A DNA stretch of 64,000 nucleotides, taken from the NCBI RefSeq assembly GCF_900142915.1, contig NZ_FRCM01000001.1, positions 310,001-374,000 on the forward strand, written 5' to 3'. The notes beneath the pieces were generated by a model, which saw nothing but the letters and a program-made list of their open reading frames with translations, did not search any database and had not been told where the DNA came from. Positions within the stretch are counted from its first letter, which is position 1. Each line of letters starts with the position of its first letter. The DNA comes from Mucilaginibacter sp. OK098 (GTDB taxonomy: Bacteria > Bacteroidota > Bacteroidia > Sphingobacteriales > Sphingobacteriaceae). Both the position numbers and the translations under genes were made by a program. Shown here piece by piece: positions 24,983-33,788 of the stretch.

Positions 24983-25798
24983 ATGGCTGATAAATTTTCA
25001 TTAAGCGGAAAAGTAATTGTTGTAACCGGCGGTACCGGTATTTTAGGAAATGCATTTGTTAATGGCATAGTTGAGGCCGGCGGCACTGTTGGCATATTGG
25101 GTCGCAACGAAGCAGTTGCCGAAGAAAGAGCTGCACATATTAATGCAAATGGCGGAAAAGCTATTGCCCTGGTTGCCGATGTTATGAAGATTGATGAACT
25201 GGTGGCTGCTAAAAATAAAATATTAGAAGCATTCGGCAGGGTAGATGGGCTGGTGAACGGGGCAGGTGGTAATATGCCGCAAGGTGTTTTACAGCCGGAA
25301 GAAGATATTTTTAGTATGAACCTGCAAGGGATGAAAGAGGTGCTGGACCTTAACTTATGGGGAACACTAAACCCAACACAAGTCTTTGGCGAGGCCATTG
25401 CGAAAACTGGGAAAGGCAGCATCGTTAATATATCGTCAATGAACTCAAAAAGGGCCATTACAAAAGTATTGGGTTACAATATGGGTAAGGCCGCTGTTGA
25501 TTGTTACAACCAATGGTTTGCTGTTGAATTAGCTAACCGTTATGGAGATGCCATCAGGATGAATGCACTTGCTCCCGGCTTTTTCCTTACCGAACAAAAC
25601 CGGAATTTATTAACCCTGCCCGAAGGTGGTTATACAGACAGGGGCGCCAAAGTAATAAGGAACACGCCATTTAAAAGATTTGGGCATCCTGATGAATTGA
25701 TTGGCGCTATTGTCTGGTTGTTAAGCGATGCATCGGCATTTGTTACAGGCTCAATGATTTGCGTTGACGGCGGTTTTTCAATATTCGGAGGGGTGTAA
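24983..25798 (+). CDS. SDR oxidoreductase, likely D-mannonate (fructuronate) oxidoreductase type
   Basis: 271 residues. Classical short-chain dehydrogenase: NAD(P)-binding TGGTGILG (15-22), VNGAGG (92-97), catalytic S151/S152, Y165 and K169 in GYNMGK, and a C-terminal TGSMICVDGGFSIFGGV. The NMPQGVLQPEEDIF insertion after the NGAGG motif and the SMNSKR segment are as in SDRs that reduce fructuronate to mannonate or handle 2-keto-3-deoxy acids. The position after kduI supports a role in uronate breakdown. Cytosolic; the cofactor preference is not certain. Confidence 0.87.
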   Translation: MADKFSLSGKVIVVTGGTGILGNAFVNGIVEAGGTVGILGRNEAVAEERAAHINANGGKAIALVADVMKIDELVAAKNKILEAFGRVDGLVNGAGGNMPQGVLQPEEDIFSMNLQGMKEVLDLNLWGTLNPTQVFGEAIAKTGKGSIVNISSMNSKRAITKVLGYNMGKAAVDCYNQWFAVELANRYGDAIRMNALAPGFFLTEQNRNLLTLPEGGYTDRGAKVIRNTPFKRFGHPDELIGAIVWLLSDASAFVTGSMICVDGGFSIFGGV

Positions 25799-25803
25799 GG
25801 TTT

Positions 25804-25844
25804 GTTGATTAGGTTGGATTAGGTTGATTGAGTTGGATTAGGTT
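25804..25844. repeat. Family D repeat, single arm (GATTAGGTTGATTGAGTTGG words)
   Basis: Tandem words GTTGATTAGG, TTGGATTAGG and TTGATTGAGTTGG directly after the SDR stop codon. No matching right arm was found nearby. The same words form both arms of the element at 52070-52185. Confidence 0.7.
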
Positions 25845-26000
25845 ATTTTTTTAAAGGGTTTTATTTGTAACAAACCTGTGATGACTTGATTAACTTATAG
25901 TCAAATGTTCATACATTAGTGTATCAATGACAGATTTTTATTTTCCCTATAAAAGCTGGTCGACCTAATATGAATTATAACCCTTGTAAACCAAACCGTT

Positions 26001-27287
26001 ATGGTTAATAAAAGTCTGTTTGTGTTATTACCGGCTTTGTTTTTTTCGTGCAGCATCTTTTCTCAGGGTGTTACATTACAACCTGGCAACCCGGTTGCAG
26101 AAAAATTCTCAGATGAAAGGCTTCAACGGATTGATAAGTTGATAAAGCAATATGTTGATTCAGGCTGGGTTGTTGGCGCTGATGCTTTTATAGCCCGAAA
26201 CGGCAAGATAGTTTATAACAAAGCATTTGGCCAGGCGGATGCGGAGAAAAAGATTCCCATGCAAACAGATGCGATCTTCCGGATAGCATCACAAACCAAA
26301 GCCATTACCAGCGTTGCCGTAATGATGCTTTTTGAAGAAGGAAAGTTTTTGCTTGATGACCCTATCTCCAAATACATCCCTTCATTCGCGCACCCTAAAG
26401 TACTGGCTGAGTTTAATCCGAAAGATTCCACTTATACAACAATTAATGCCAGGAGGGAGATAACAATCCGCGACCTGCTTACCCATACGTCGGGTATTGA
26501 TTATGCGCAGATTGGCTCGCCAAGCATGAAGGCTATTTACGCAAAGAATAATATTTATGCGGGTTTTGTATACGATAAGTTATTGCTTGCCGATGCCATT
26601 AACAAATTAGGCACCCTGCCACTGGTACATCAACCCGGCGAGCGTTTTACCTATGGTTTAAATATTGATGTGCTGGGCTATTTGGTTGAAAGGGTATCCG
26701 GCAAAAGCCTCGACCAGTTTTTGAAAGAAAGAATTTTTCAGCCCTTAGGAATGAATGACACTTATTTTTACTTGCCGCCATCAAAATATTCAAGACTGAC
26801 ACCTGTTTATACCCCTGACAAACAGCAGCACCTGGTTAAGGCAGATGAAAAAACTTTCCCGGGTGTAAACTGGGATTATCCCATAACGGCCGGCACTTAT
26901 TACGCCGGGGGTGCGGGCCTAAGTTCAACTATACATGATTATGCCATTTTTTTACAGATGATGTTAAATAATGGTGAGTACAATGGTCATCGTTTATTAT
27001 CAAGGCATACCGTTGAAATAATGACCATGAACCAGATTGGAAATTTGAATTTGAATTTAGAGCGAAACAAATTCGGTTTGGGCTTTGAGGTTTTCACTAA
27101 GGATGGCCAGGCTAAACTGGGTGAAACAGAGGGTTCATTTAGTTGGGGAGGTTTCTATGGCACTGTTTTTTGGGCTGACCCAAAGGAACACATGATCTGC
27201 CTGCTATTCGTACAGGAATGGCCCTATCCCCATGGAGAATTAACCGATAAGTTTAAAGTGCTGGTATATTCGGCTTTAGAGAATTAG
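26001..27287 (+). CDS. Exported serine hydrolase, class C beta-lactamase/esterase family
   Basis: 428 residues with an N-terminal export signal (LFVLLPALFFSCSIFSQ; cleavage after residue 22, or lipidation at C17, are both possible). Active-site S97-x-x-K100 in RIASQTKAITS, tyrosine Y218 in FTYGLNIDVLGYLVE, and the late SWGGFYGTVFWADP region that replaces the KTG motif. This is the S12/EstB-like branch, which acts on esters or D-amino-acid peptides; resistance is not implied. An ATACA-TTAG-TGTAT inverted repeat lies upstream at 25911-25924. Confidence 0.9.
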   Translation: MVNKSLFVLLPALFFSCSIFSQGVTLQPGNPVAEKFSDERLQRIDKLIKQYVDSGWVVGADAFIARNGKIVYNKAFGQADAEKKIPMQTDAIFRIASQTKAITSVAVMMLFEEGKFLLDDPISKYIPSFAHPKVLAEFNPKDSTYTTINARREITIRDLLTHTSGIDYAQIGSPSMKAIYAKNNIYAGFVYDKLLLADAINKLGTLPLVHQPGERFTYGLNIDVLGYLVERVSGKSLDQFLKERIFQPLGMNDTYFYLPPSKYSRLTPVYTPDKQQHLVKADEKTFPGVNWDYPITAGTYYAGGAGLSSTIHDYAIFLQMMLNNGEYNGHRLLSRHTVEIMTMNQIGNLNLNLERNKFGLGFEVFTKDGQAKLGETEGSFSWGGFYGTVFWADPKEHMICLLFVQEWPYPHGELTDKFKVLVYSALEN

Positions 27288-27325
27288 AGAGTCCGAAAGT
27301 CAGTAAAGTCCGGAAGTCCGAAAGA
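27288..27325. repeat. Family B repeat, single arm (AGTCCGAAAGTC words)
   Basis: Tandem degenerate words AGTCCGAAAGTCAGTAAAG and TCCGGAAGTCCGAAAG directly after the serine hydrolase stop codon. Other copies are at 38781-38820 and, with both arms, 61602-61681. Confidence 0.75.
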
Positions 27326-27341
27326 AAAAGAGTTCTTTTTT

Positions 27342-27374
27342 CGGTGTAATCATTTTTAAATCAGTGCAATCATT
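27342..27374. repeat. Family C repeat, single arm (ATCAGTGCAATCATT words)
   Basis: CGGTGTAATCATT followed by ATCAGTGCAATCATT, ending just before the ATG at 27387. Related words lie at 41130-41364 and 48281-48319. It abuts the family B arm, so two families are stacked in one gap. Confidence 0.7.
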
Positions 27375-27386
27375 AATAAAATAACT

Positions 27387-28718
27387 ATGATCAACAGAAG
27401 AAAATTCATTCAAACCGCATCCGTAGCCGGAACAAGCTTTCTGCTTTCGCCACACTTGGGGAAGGCTGCCGGTTTTTTTAAGGGATCGCCAAATGAAAAA
27501 GTGGTGGTAGGTATGATGGGTACCCATAGCAGGGGATTATACCTTGCTCAAAACTTTGCAAAAATACCCAATACCGAAATTGGGTTTGTGTGTGATGTAG
27601 ATTCGAAAGTTGTTGAAAGCACCATTGCCGATATTTATAAACGTACCGGGAAAAAGCCGGAAGGGTTTACCGATATAAGAAAACTGCTGGAGAAAAAGGA
27701 TGTAGATGCGATTGTTATAGCTGCCCCCGATCATTGGCACGCACCAGCTACCATAATGGCTTGCCAGGCCGGCAAACATGTATATGTTGAAAAACCTTGC
27801 AGTCACAACCCGCATGAAGGCGAAATGGCTGTAGCCGCTTCAAAAAAATATAACAGGCTGGTACAGATGGGCAGTCAGCGCCGCTCGTTCAACAATGTGC
27901 AGGGGATGGTTAAAGAGCTGCATAATGGCGTTATTGGCCGCACCTATTATGCAAAAGGCTGGTATACCAATCACCGGGGTAGTATAGGCATTGGTAAACA
28001 GGTTGCTGTTCCGTCAAATCTTGATTATGAGCTTTGGCAGGGACCCGCACCGCGCAGGCCATACCAGGATAACCTGATCCACTACAACTGGCATTGGTTT
28101 TGGAACTGGGGAACAGGCGAAGCCTTAAACAATGGTACCCATGAGTTGGATGTGATCCGCTGGGGTTTAGATGTTGATTTCCCGACTAAAGTGGTTTCAA
28201 CAGGTGGCCGGTTCCATTTTAAAGACGACTGGCAAACGCCCGATACGCAAAATATCCTCTACAATTTCCCAAATAACACAGCTGCCGAATGGGAGGGAAG
28301 AAGCTGTAATGGTTATAATATAGAAGGGTTAGGCCGCGGTGTTATATTTTATGGGGATAAAGGAACATTATTTTATGAAGGAGGAAATGGCTACAAGATT
28401 TATGATGGAGACAATAAGTTGGTACGGGAAGTAAAGGATGCTACTGTGGTTGATGCTACAAATAAAGTAAGCCCGACGGAAGCGCTGGATGGCTTACACA
28501 TGAAAAACTTTATTGAAACCATACAGGGGACAGCAAAGCTGAATTGCCCAATTGAAACCGGGTTTAAATCAACCCTGCTGCCGCAATTGGGAAATATCTC
28601 GTACAGGGTTGACAGGGTTTTGCATATCAATCCATCAAACGGACATATTTTAAATGATCCGGAGGCTATGAAACTTTGGAGCAGGGAATATGAAAAGGGA
28701 TGGGCGCCAAAGGTTTAA
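27387..28718 (+). CDS. Gfo/Idh/MocA family oxidoreductase with TAT signal
   Basis: 443 residues. A twin-arginine signal (MINRRKFIQTASVAGTSFLLSP) directs the folded, cofactor-loaded enzyme to the periplasm. The Rossmann part begins at VVVGMMGTHSRG, and the family EKP motif is E135-K136-P137 in VYVEKPCSHNP. The C-terminal substrate domain contains HYNWHWFWNWGTGEALNNGTHELDV-type residues. Such periplasmic members oxidise glycosides at C3 or related positions. A DUF1080 protein follows within about 90 bases, matching the 3-keto-glycoside route. Confidence 0.92.
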   Translation: MINRRKFIQTASVAGTSFLLSPHLGKAAGFFKGSPNEKVVVGMMGTHSRGLYLAQNFAKIPNTEIGFVCDVDSKVVESTIADIYKRTGKKPEGFTDIRKLLEKKDVDAIVIAAPDHWHAPATIMACQAGKHVYVEKPCSHNPHEGEMAVAASKKYNRLVQMGSQRRSFNNVQGMVKELHNGVIGRTYYAKGWYTNHRGSIGIGKQVAVPSNLDYELWQGPAPRRPYQDNLIHYNWHWFWNWGTGEALNNGTHELDVIRWGLDVDFPTKVVSTGGRFHFKDDWQTPDTQNILYNFPNNTAAEWEGRSCNGYNIEGLGRGVIFYGDKGTLFYEGGNGYKIYDGDNKLVREVKDATVVDATNKVSPTEALDGLHMKNFIETIQGTAKLNCPIETGFKSTLLPQLGNISYRVDRVLHINPSNGHILNDPEAMKLWSREYEKGWAPKV

Positions 28719-28808
28719 AATATGGCGCAGATGCATGGTGGCGAACCTACCCCCAGGGTGGGGAATCGAAAAAAGCTTATTGAATTAATCACAATATCTA
28801 TATCTAAC

Positions 28809-30182
28809 ATGAAAAAACTAACTATTAATGCTGCAATTATCCTGTTGTTTGCAGCTTTCATTAATCCGTTTAATGCCAAATCGCAAAGCACACCTGGTTT
28901 GTTTGACGGCAAGACACTTAAAGGATGGAAACGACTGGCTGGTACTGCCGATTACAAGGTTGAAGACGGCGCTATTGTAGGTACTACAGTATTAAACTCG
29001 GGCAACACGTTCCTTGTAACTGAAAAGGAGTACGGCGATTTTATTTTGGAACTGGATACCAAAATTGAAAGTAAGCTAAGCAATTCCGGCGTTCAAACCC
29101 GCAGTCATTATGACCCGGCCGGGAACGACGGTAAAGGAAAAGTATATGGAAGGCAGTTTGAGATAGATCCGTCAGATCGTAAATGGTCGGGAGGAATCTA
29201 TGATGAGGGCCGCAGGGATTGGTTATATCCGCTTGATCTGCATGCAAAGGTTAAAGATGTATTTAAAGTGGGAGAATATAACCACATCCGCATTGAATGT
29301 ATTGGCAATGAAATGCGTACCTGGATAAATGGGGTTGCTATAGCTGATGTTGTTGATACTGTAGACAGCAAGGGTTTTATTGGTTTACAGGTACATGCTG
29401 TAAGCAAGGAAGAACAAGCCAATAAAAAGGTTTATTTTAAAAATCTTCGCATCCAAACGCAAAACCTTAAAAGAGCACCATTCCCGAAAGATGTTTATAC
29501 AGTTAACCTGACCCCAAACTCACTCTCAGCAAATGAAAAAGCGGGGGGATGGAAGTTATTATATGACGGCCATACACCCAAAGGCTGGCATGGCGCAACA
29601 ATTGCAACATTCCCGAACAAAGGCTGGGAATATGCTAACGGAGTAATGCATGTTTTACCATCAGAAGGAAAAGAAGAGTCAGGCGGTGGAGATGTGGTTA
29701 CGGATGATTTATATAGTGCGTTTGATCTCTCTTTTGAATTTAAACTGACTCCCGGCGCAAACAGCGGTGTAAAGTATTTTGTAACACTGTCTGAAGTTAC
29801 AAAAGGATCTGCCATAGGCCTGGAATACCAGGTTTTGGATGATAAACTACACCCTGATGCCAAACTTGGCAGAGATGGCGACCGGACCCTTTCATCATTA
29901 TATGATTTGATCCCCGCCAAAAAGCAAGAACGTTTTGTTCACCCGATTGGTGCATGGAATATAGGGCGGATAATTGTTTATCCTAACAACCATGTTGAAC
30001 ACTATTTAAACGGGGTAAAAGTATTGGAGTATGAAAGAGGTTCAAAAGAATTCCGCGACCTGGTAGCCACCAGTAAATATGTTGTATGGAAAAACTTTGG
30101 CGAAGCTAAAGAAGGACATTTGCTTTTACAGGATCATGGTAATGAAGTGTTTTTCAGGAGCATAAAGGTGAAGAGGCTGTAG
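28809..30182 (+). CDS. Exported double DUF1080 (3-keto-disaccharide hydrolase-like) protein
   Basis: 457 residues from ATG 28809, which opens a good signal peptide (MKKLTINAAIILLFAAF...NAKSQ). The frame extends 29 codons upstream, but those residues are not signal-like. Two DUF1080 concanavalin-like lobes: residues about 30-230 (LFDGKTLKGWKRL, GVQTRSHY, WINGVAIADVVD) and about 255-455 (LYDGHTPKGWHG, GANSGVKYFV, HYLNGVKVLEYE). DUF1080 proteins are now known in part as hydrolases or lyases of 3-keto-glycosides made by Gfo/Idh/MocA enzymes, and here the two genes are adjacent. Periplasmic or surface location expected. Confidence 0.9.
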   Translation: MKKLTINAAIILLFAAFINPFNAKSQSTPGLFDGKTLKGWKRLAGTADYKVEDGAIVGTTVLNSGNTFLVTEKEYGDFILELDTKIESKLSNSGVQTRSHYDPAGNDGKGKVYGRQFEIDPSDRKWSGGIYDEGRRDWLYPLDLHAKVKDVFKVGEYNHIRIECIGNEMRTWINGVAIADVVDTVDSKGFIGLQVHAVSKEEQANKKVYFKNLRIQTQNLKRAPFPKDVYTVNLTPNSLSANEKAGGWKLLYDGHTPKGWHGATIATFPNKGWEYANGVMHVLPSEGKEESGGGDVVTDDLYSAFDLSFEFKLTPGANSGVKYFVTLSEVTKGSAIGLEYQVLDDKLHPDAKLGRDGDRTLSSLYDLIPAKKQERFVHPIGAWNIGRIIVYPNNHVEHYLNGVKVLEYERGSKEFRDLVATSKYVVWKNFGEAKEGHLLLQDHGNEVFFRSIKVKRL

Positions 30183-30190
30183 GATGGTTT

Positions 30191-30275
30191 TTGAACCATG
30201 ATTTACCTGATTTAAGGATTAAAAGATTTCTTGCGGATAATCAAGATAATCTTTTAATCCCATAAATCATGGTTC
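30191..30275. repeat. Family E inverted repeat, copy 1 (TTGAACCATGATT ends)
   Basis: The left end TTGAACCATGATTTACCTGA at about 30191 and the right end AATCATGGTTCAG near 30275 are inverted copies, with inner words GATTTAAGGATTAAAAGATT against AATCTTTTAATCC. It lies between convergent genes (DUF1080 and cydB), where it could terminate both. A second copy is at 56873-56968. Confidence 0.85.
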
Positions 30276-31287
30276 AGACAACTTCATTTCTCTTTTGAAA
30301 ACTGTAATACAAATAAAAGAGGGACGGAAGGATCAGCAAGCTTCCGAGCATGAGCCCGAGCGCTAAAACTTCAATTGTTTTTGCTGGTGCATGATAGGCA
30401 AACAGGGATAAATTTTGGCCGCCTTTTATCATTACTAAATAAGGGTAGTGCATGTATCCAACGGCCAGGAGGATCATTGTAACCTGGAAGCCGGCCCCAA
30501 CACGGATTATTTTTCTTTTGCCTTTATTGATCAGCATCCATGATGCTGCTAATGAAATGGAAGCTGCAATAACAGCGGTTAAGCTAACAGGGTTTCCAAA
30601 GATCCAATGTGCAAGATGAATATGCTCAATTTCGGAAGCAATAAAAACTAATCCCCCAAACACAACTGCCAGTATGTTCATTGCCTTGGCTTTTAAAATA
30701 AACCGCCTTACATCATGGTCGTTATCTGCTTCGCCAATAAGGTAAATGGCCGCAAGATACCCGCTTAAAGCAACTGTAAATAAACCAACTGTTACAGAAA
30801 AATAATTTAACCAGCTAAATATATAAGCATCTAAAAATGACGTAGCATGGAGGTCGATCTGCCTTGAAATAGCGCTGCCTGCTATGATCCCCAAAAACAA
30901 AGGCGTTATAAAGCTGGAATAAACAAATACCTTGTTATAGATTCTTTGCGTGTTTTCACCTTTTATGGCGTCATAGTTTCTAAATGCAAACGCGGTACCC
31001 CGCGCGGTGATGCCCAATAGCATAATTAACAGCGGAATATGAAGGTAAGTACACATGGTACTGTAAATGGTTGGGAAAGCAACAAACATTATTACTACTG
31101 CAATTATCAGCCACATGTGGTTTGCTTCCCAGATGGGGCCAATAGCCTGGTAGCTGGTTTTACGGGTGCGCGGCTTGTTTTTCTCGGAAGTAAAAAGCTC
31201 AATTATTCCCGCGCCAAAATCAGCACCGCCAAGCAGGAAATATAAAACTATGGCCAAAAACAGGAACGAAATAACTACATACAACAT
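30274..31287 (-). CDS. cydB: Cytochrome bd ubiquinol oxidase subunit II (CydB)
   Basis: 337 residues with about eight membrane segments. The family opening LLGGADFGAGIIELF, the PIWEANHMWLI motif and GTAFAFRNYD are present. With CydA it forms the quinol-oxidising, oxygen-reducing terminal oxidase of the inner membrane. It is the last gene of a four-gene leftward operon; its ATG lies 5 bases after the cydA stop. Its end overlaps the family E repeat. Confidence 0.96.
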   Translation of the reverse strand: MLYVVISFLFLAIVLYFLLGGADFGAGIIELFTSEKNKPRTRKTSYQAIGPIWEANHMWLIIAVVIMFVAFPTIYSTMCTYLHIPLLIMLLGITARGTAFAFRNYDAIKGENTQRIYNKVFVYSSFITPLFLGIIAGSAISRQIDLHATSFLDAYIFSWLNYFSVTVGLFTVALSGYLAAIYLIGEADNDHDVRRFILKAKAMNILAVVFGGLVFIASEIEHIHLAHWIFGNPVSLTAVIAASISLAASWMLINKGKRKIIRVGAGFQVTMILLAVGYMHYPYLVMIKGGQNLSLFAYHAPAKTIEVLALGLMLGSLLILPSLFYLYYSFQKRNEVV

Positions 31288-31292
31288 AGGCT

Positions 31293-32606
31293 TTAAAATT
31301 TGCGGTCGTAAAGTTCAGGAACCATTTTTATCTGGCGTTTTAATAATAATATTACGGCTATACTTAAAATAATATAAACGGCGGTGAACAAATAAAACGA
31401 ATATTGGATCCCCGGCATTGGTGTAACAGCCTCGCTGGTGCGCATTACGCCTTGTATTATCCAGGGTTGGCGGCCAACTTCGGTTACCGTCCAACCAGCT
31501 TCAACAGCTATAAAACCAAACGGTGTTGAGAGGATAAACAGGTTAAGGAACCATTTTTTTGAAAGCCAGCTTCGTTTTTTCCATACCGCCACAAAATACA
31601 AGATGCCAATAAGCATCATTGTTGAGCCAATAGCTATCATTATTTCAAAAGCAATATGGGTAACTGTAATTGGCGGCTGATTTTCTTTGGGGATAGTGTC
31701 AAGTGCTTTAACCGGCTGTTTAAAATTATCATACACTAAAAAACTTAACAGCCCGGGGATTTCAATACCATAATTCACTTTTTTATTCGCCGTATCGGGT
31801 ATGCCGCCAATGGTTAGCGGCGAATAAGGTTGGGTATGAAAATAAGCCTCCATTGCAGCCAGCTTGGCGGGTTGTTTTGCTGCGGCATTTTTTGCAGATA
31901 TATCACCACTGAAAGGTTGTAATATGGCCGCAATAGCCCCAAAAACTATGGCTATTTTAAAAGCTTTGGTATGAAACTGAACGTTCTGCTTTTTGGCTAT
32001 CATTAAAGCGTGAATGCCTGCAACAGCAAAACCGGTTGCTGAAAATGCTGCAATTGTCATGTGCAGGGCTTCTGAAAACCAGGAGCCATTAAACATTGCT
32101 TTTATCGGGTCGATATTAAGGTATTGGCCATTAACATAATCAAACCCGGAAGGACTGTTCATCCATGAATTTGCCGAAACCACCAAAATGCCCGATGCAA
32201 TTCCGCTAATGCCAACCATTACACCGGTGCACCAGTGGAACCATTTGTTAAACCTGTTCCACCCATACAAAAAAAAGCCTAAGGCAATAGCTTCAATAAA
32301 AAATGCCACCCCTTCCAATGAAAAGGGCATCCCGAATATTGGCCCGGCATGTTCCATAAACTTAGGCCATAATAAACCCAACTCAAACGATAAAATAGTA
32401 CCTGATACAGCACCAGTGGCAAAAAATATGGCAACGCCTTTGCTCCAGGCCTGTGTTATATTCTTATAAACAGGCTCACCGGTCTTTATCCATTTGTAAT
32501 GAGAGATGGCCATAAAAACCGGCATCACCATACCGATACATGAGTATATGATGTGAAAACCTAATGATATGGCCATTTGCGACCTTGCGGCAATAAAATC
32601 GTCCAT
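31293..32606 (-). CDS. cydA: Cytochrome bd ubiquinol oxidase subunit I (CydA), short Q-loop form
   Basis: 437 residues. Heme ligands can be placed: H18 (LGFHI) for b595, H182 (EALHMT) and M388 (QGVMRT) for b558. E98 and E105 near SLEGVAFFIEAI and the GRQPW motif (378-382) are also conserved. The quinol-binding loop between about 240 and 310 is short, unlike the long-loop enterobacterial form. The bd oxidase has high oxygen affinity and is known to resist sulfide. It follows the two YeeE/YedE-type genes by 14 bases in one operon. Confidence 0.97.
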   Translation of the reverse strand: MDDFIAARSQMAISLGFHIIYSCIGMVMPVFMAISHYKWIKTGEPVYKNITQAWSKGVAIFFATGAVSGTILSFELGLLWPKFMEHAGPIFGMPFSLEGVAFFIEAIALGFFLYGWNRFNKWFHWCTGVMVGISGIASGILVVSANSWMNSPSGFDYVNGQYLNIDPIKAMFNGSWFSEALHMTIAAFSATGFAVAGIHALMIAKKQNVQFHTKAFKIAIVFGAIAAILQPFSGDISAKNAAAKQPAKLAAMEAYFHTQPYSPLTIGGIPDTANKKVNYGIEIPGLLSFLVYDNFKQPVKALDTIPKENQPPITVTHIAFEIMIAIGSTMMLIGILYFVAVWKKRSWLSKKWFLNLFILSTPFGFIAVEAGWTVTEVGRQPWIIQGVMRTSEAVTPMPGIQYSFYLFTAVYIILSIAVILLLKRQIKMVPELYDRKF

Positions 32607-32620
32607 CGTAATTTAATTTA

Positions 32621-33031
32621 TTAATGAGGCAGCTTTTCGCGAAGCATGCCGTAAACCCAGGTGCCTGCAATGGCACTTAATAAGGTAACTATGGTTACTA
32701 AAAAACCACTGCCAATTTGTGCAAATAACGGCCCGGGGCACGCGCCGGTAATGGCCCACCCCAAACCAAATATCAATCCGCCATAAACATTTCCCCAATG
32801 AAACTTTTTTGTTGGGATGGTAATATCTTCCCCGGTGATTGTTTTAAGCTCAAACCGCTTGATAATTAAAACAGAGATCATACCCACAATAATAGCGCTG
32901 CCAATAATTCCATACATGTGAAATGCCTGTAGCCTGAACATTTCCTGGATGCGGAACCACGATACAACCTCGGATTTTACCAGTACAATACCGAACAACA
33001 CCCCGGCAATTAAATATTTAGCATTTCTCAT
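32621..33031 (-). CDS. YeeE/YedE-type half-transporter, second component (DUF6691-like)
   Basis: 136 residues from the start at 33031. The longer open frame adds 29 codons that overlap the preceding gene and lack family character, whereas MRNAKYLIAGVLFGIVLVKSE is a typical start. Four hydrophobic segments; the signature GLIFGLGWAITGACPGPLFAQIG contains the conserved cysteine. The start codon overlaps the stop of the preceding gene by one base (TAATG), implying coupled translation in fixed ratio. Probably carries thiosulfate or another sulfur species with its partner. Confidence 0.9.
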   Translation of the reverse strand: MRNAKYLIAGVLFGIVLVKSEVVSWFRIQEMFRLQAFHMYGIIGSAIIVGMISVLIIKRFELKTITGEDITIPTKKFHWGNVYGGLIFGLGWAITGACPGPLFAQIGSGFLVTIVTLLSAIAGTWVYGMLREKLPH

Positions 33032-33591
33032 TATAGACGGATCAGGTAGGGTAAAATAAACCAGGTCATAACTAAACCGCCTGTCATAAAGCAACAGGTA
33101 GCTATTAAAGATGGCCATTGCAGTGTTGAGATGCCCATTATAGCATGACCTGAGGTGCAGCCTCCTGCATAACGTGTTCCAAAACCAACCAGGAACCCGC
33201 CGATAATTATAAAAACCAATCCCTTTAAAGTTAACAGTTGCTGAAAGCTGAAAATATCATTCGGTAACAGGCCTGTAAAATCTTTTACACCTTGCTGCTT
33301 TAACAGGGTTTCAGTGGCAGGGCTAATTTTAACATGGTGCTGTCCGTTTAAAAGTTGTACAGCTATAAACCCTCCTATAATAATACCGGCAACAAAAAAA
33401 AGATTCCAGGCCTCTTTCTTCCAATCGTATTTAAAAAATGAAATATTGGCCGGGATACAAATGGCGCAAATATGCCGGAGTGATGACGATATGCCAAATG
33501 CCTTATTTCCTGCAAATAGAAGGACGGGGACTATGAGGCCTATGAGCGGACCGGAAATATACCAGGGCCAGGGTTGTTTTAAAAAGTCCAT
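33031..33591 (-). CDS. YeeE/YedE family transporter, first component
   Basis: 186 residues, about five hydrophobic segments. ISGPLIGLIVPVLLFAGNKAFGIS near the start and GFGTRYAGGCTSGHAIMG with its cysteine near residue 150 are the family pattern; other cysteines (CAICIP) lie at about 42-45. The related TsuA proteins carry thiosulfate inward through cysteine relays, so sulfur-compound transport is inferred. First gene of the operon with DUF6691-like, cydA and cydB. A -7 box lies 26 bases upstream. Confidence 0.9.
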   Translation of the reverse strand: MDFLKQPWPWYISGPLIGLIVPVLLFAGNKAFGISSSLRHICAICIPANISFFKYDWKKEAWNLFFVAGIIIGGFIAVQLLNGQHHVKISPATETLLKQQGVKDFTGLLPNDIFSFQQLLTLKGLVFIIIGGFLVGFGTRYAGGCTSGHAIMGISTLQWPSLIATCCFMTGGLVMTWFILPYLIRL

Positions 33592-33616
33592 TTACTATTG
33601 TTAATAGGGTACAGTA

Positions 33617-33624
33617 CAAATATA
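33617..33624 (-). promoter_or_regulatory. Candidate -7 element for the yedE-cydAB operon
   Basis: The plus-strand CAAATATA reads TATATTTG on the minus strand, an exact TAnnTTTG match, ending 26 bases upstream of the start codon at 33591. A -33 box at normal spacing is not clear. Confidence 0.45.
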
Positions 33625-33788
33625 CCCATAACTAAAATGAACTAATAGCAGGCACAAAAATGATTGTTAAATAGAATATTTCTAAATATTAACCCAATTT
33701 AATAATATTTCAAAAAAATATTGCATTGTTAAACTAAATATTATATACATTTACTACCTAGAAGTAAACCATAATTATACCTGATTAA

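Noticed and set aside
24877..25458. 193-residue minus-strand frame
   Set aside because: It is antisense to the SDR gene, whose motifs (TGGTGILG, YNMGK) are intact, and its start lies in antisense coding sequence. A shadow frame.
26001..27287. Antibiotic-resistance beta-lactamase
   Set aside because: The S-x-x-K and Tyr motifs place it in the broad class C/esterase superfamily, but the WGGFYGTVFW end and the surroundings fit an esterase or peptidase; resistance cannot be claimed.
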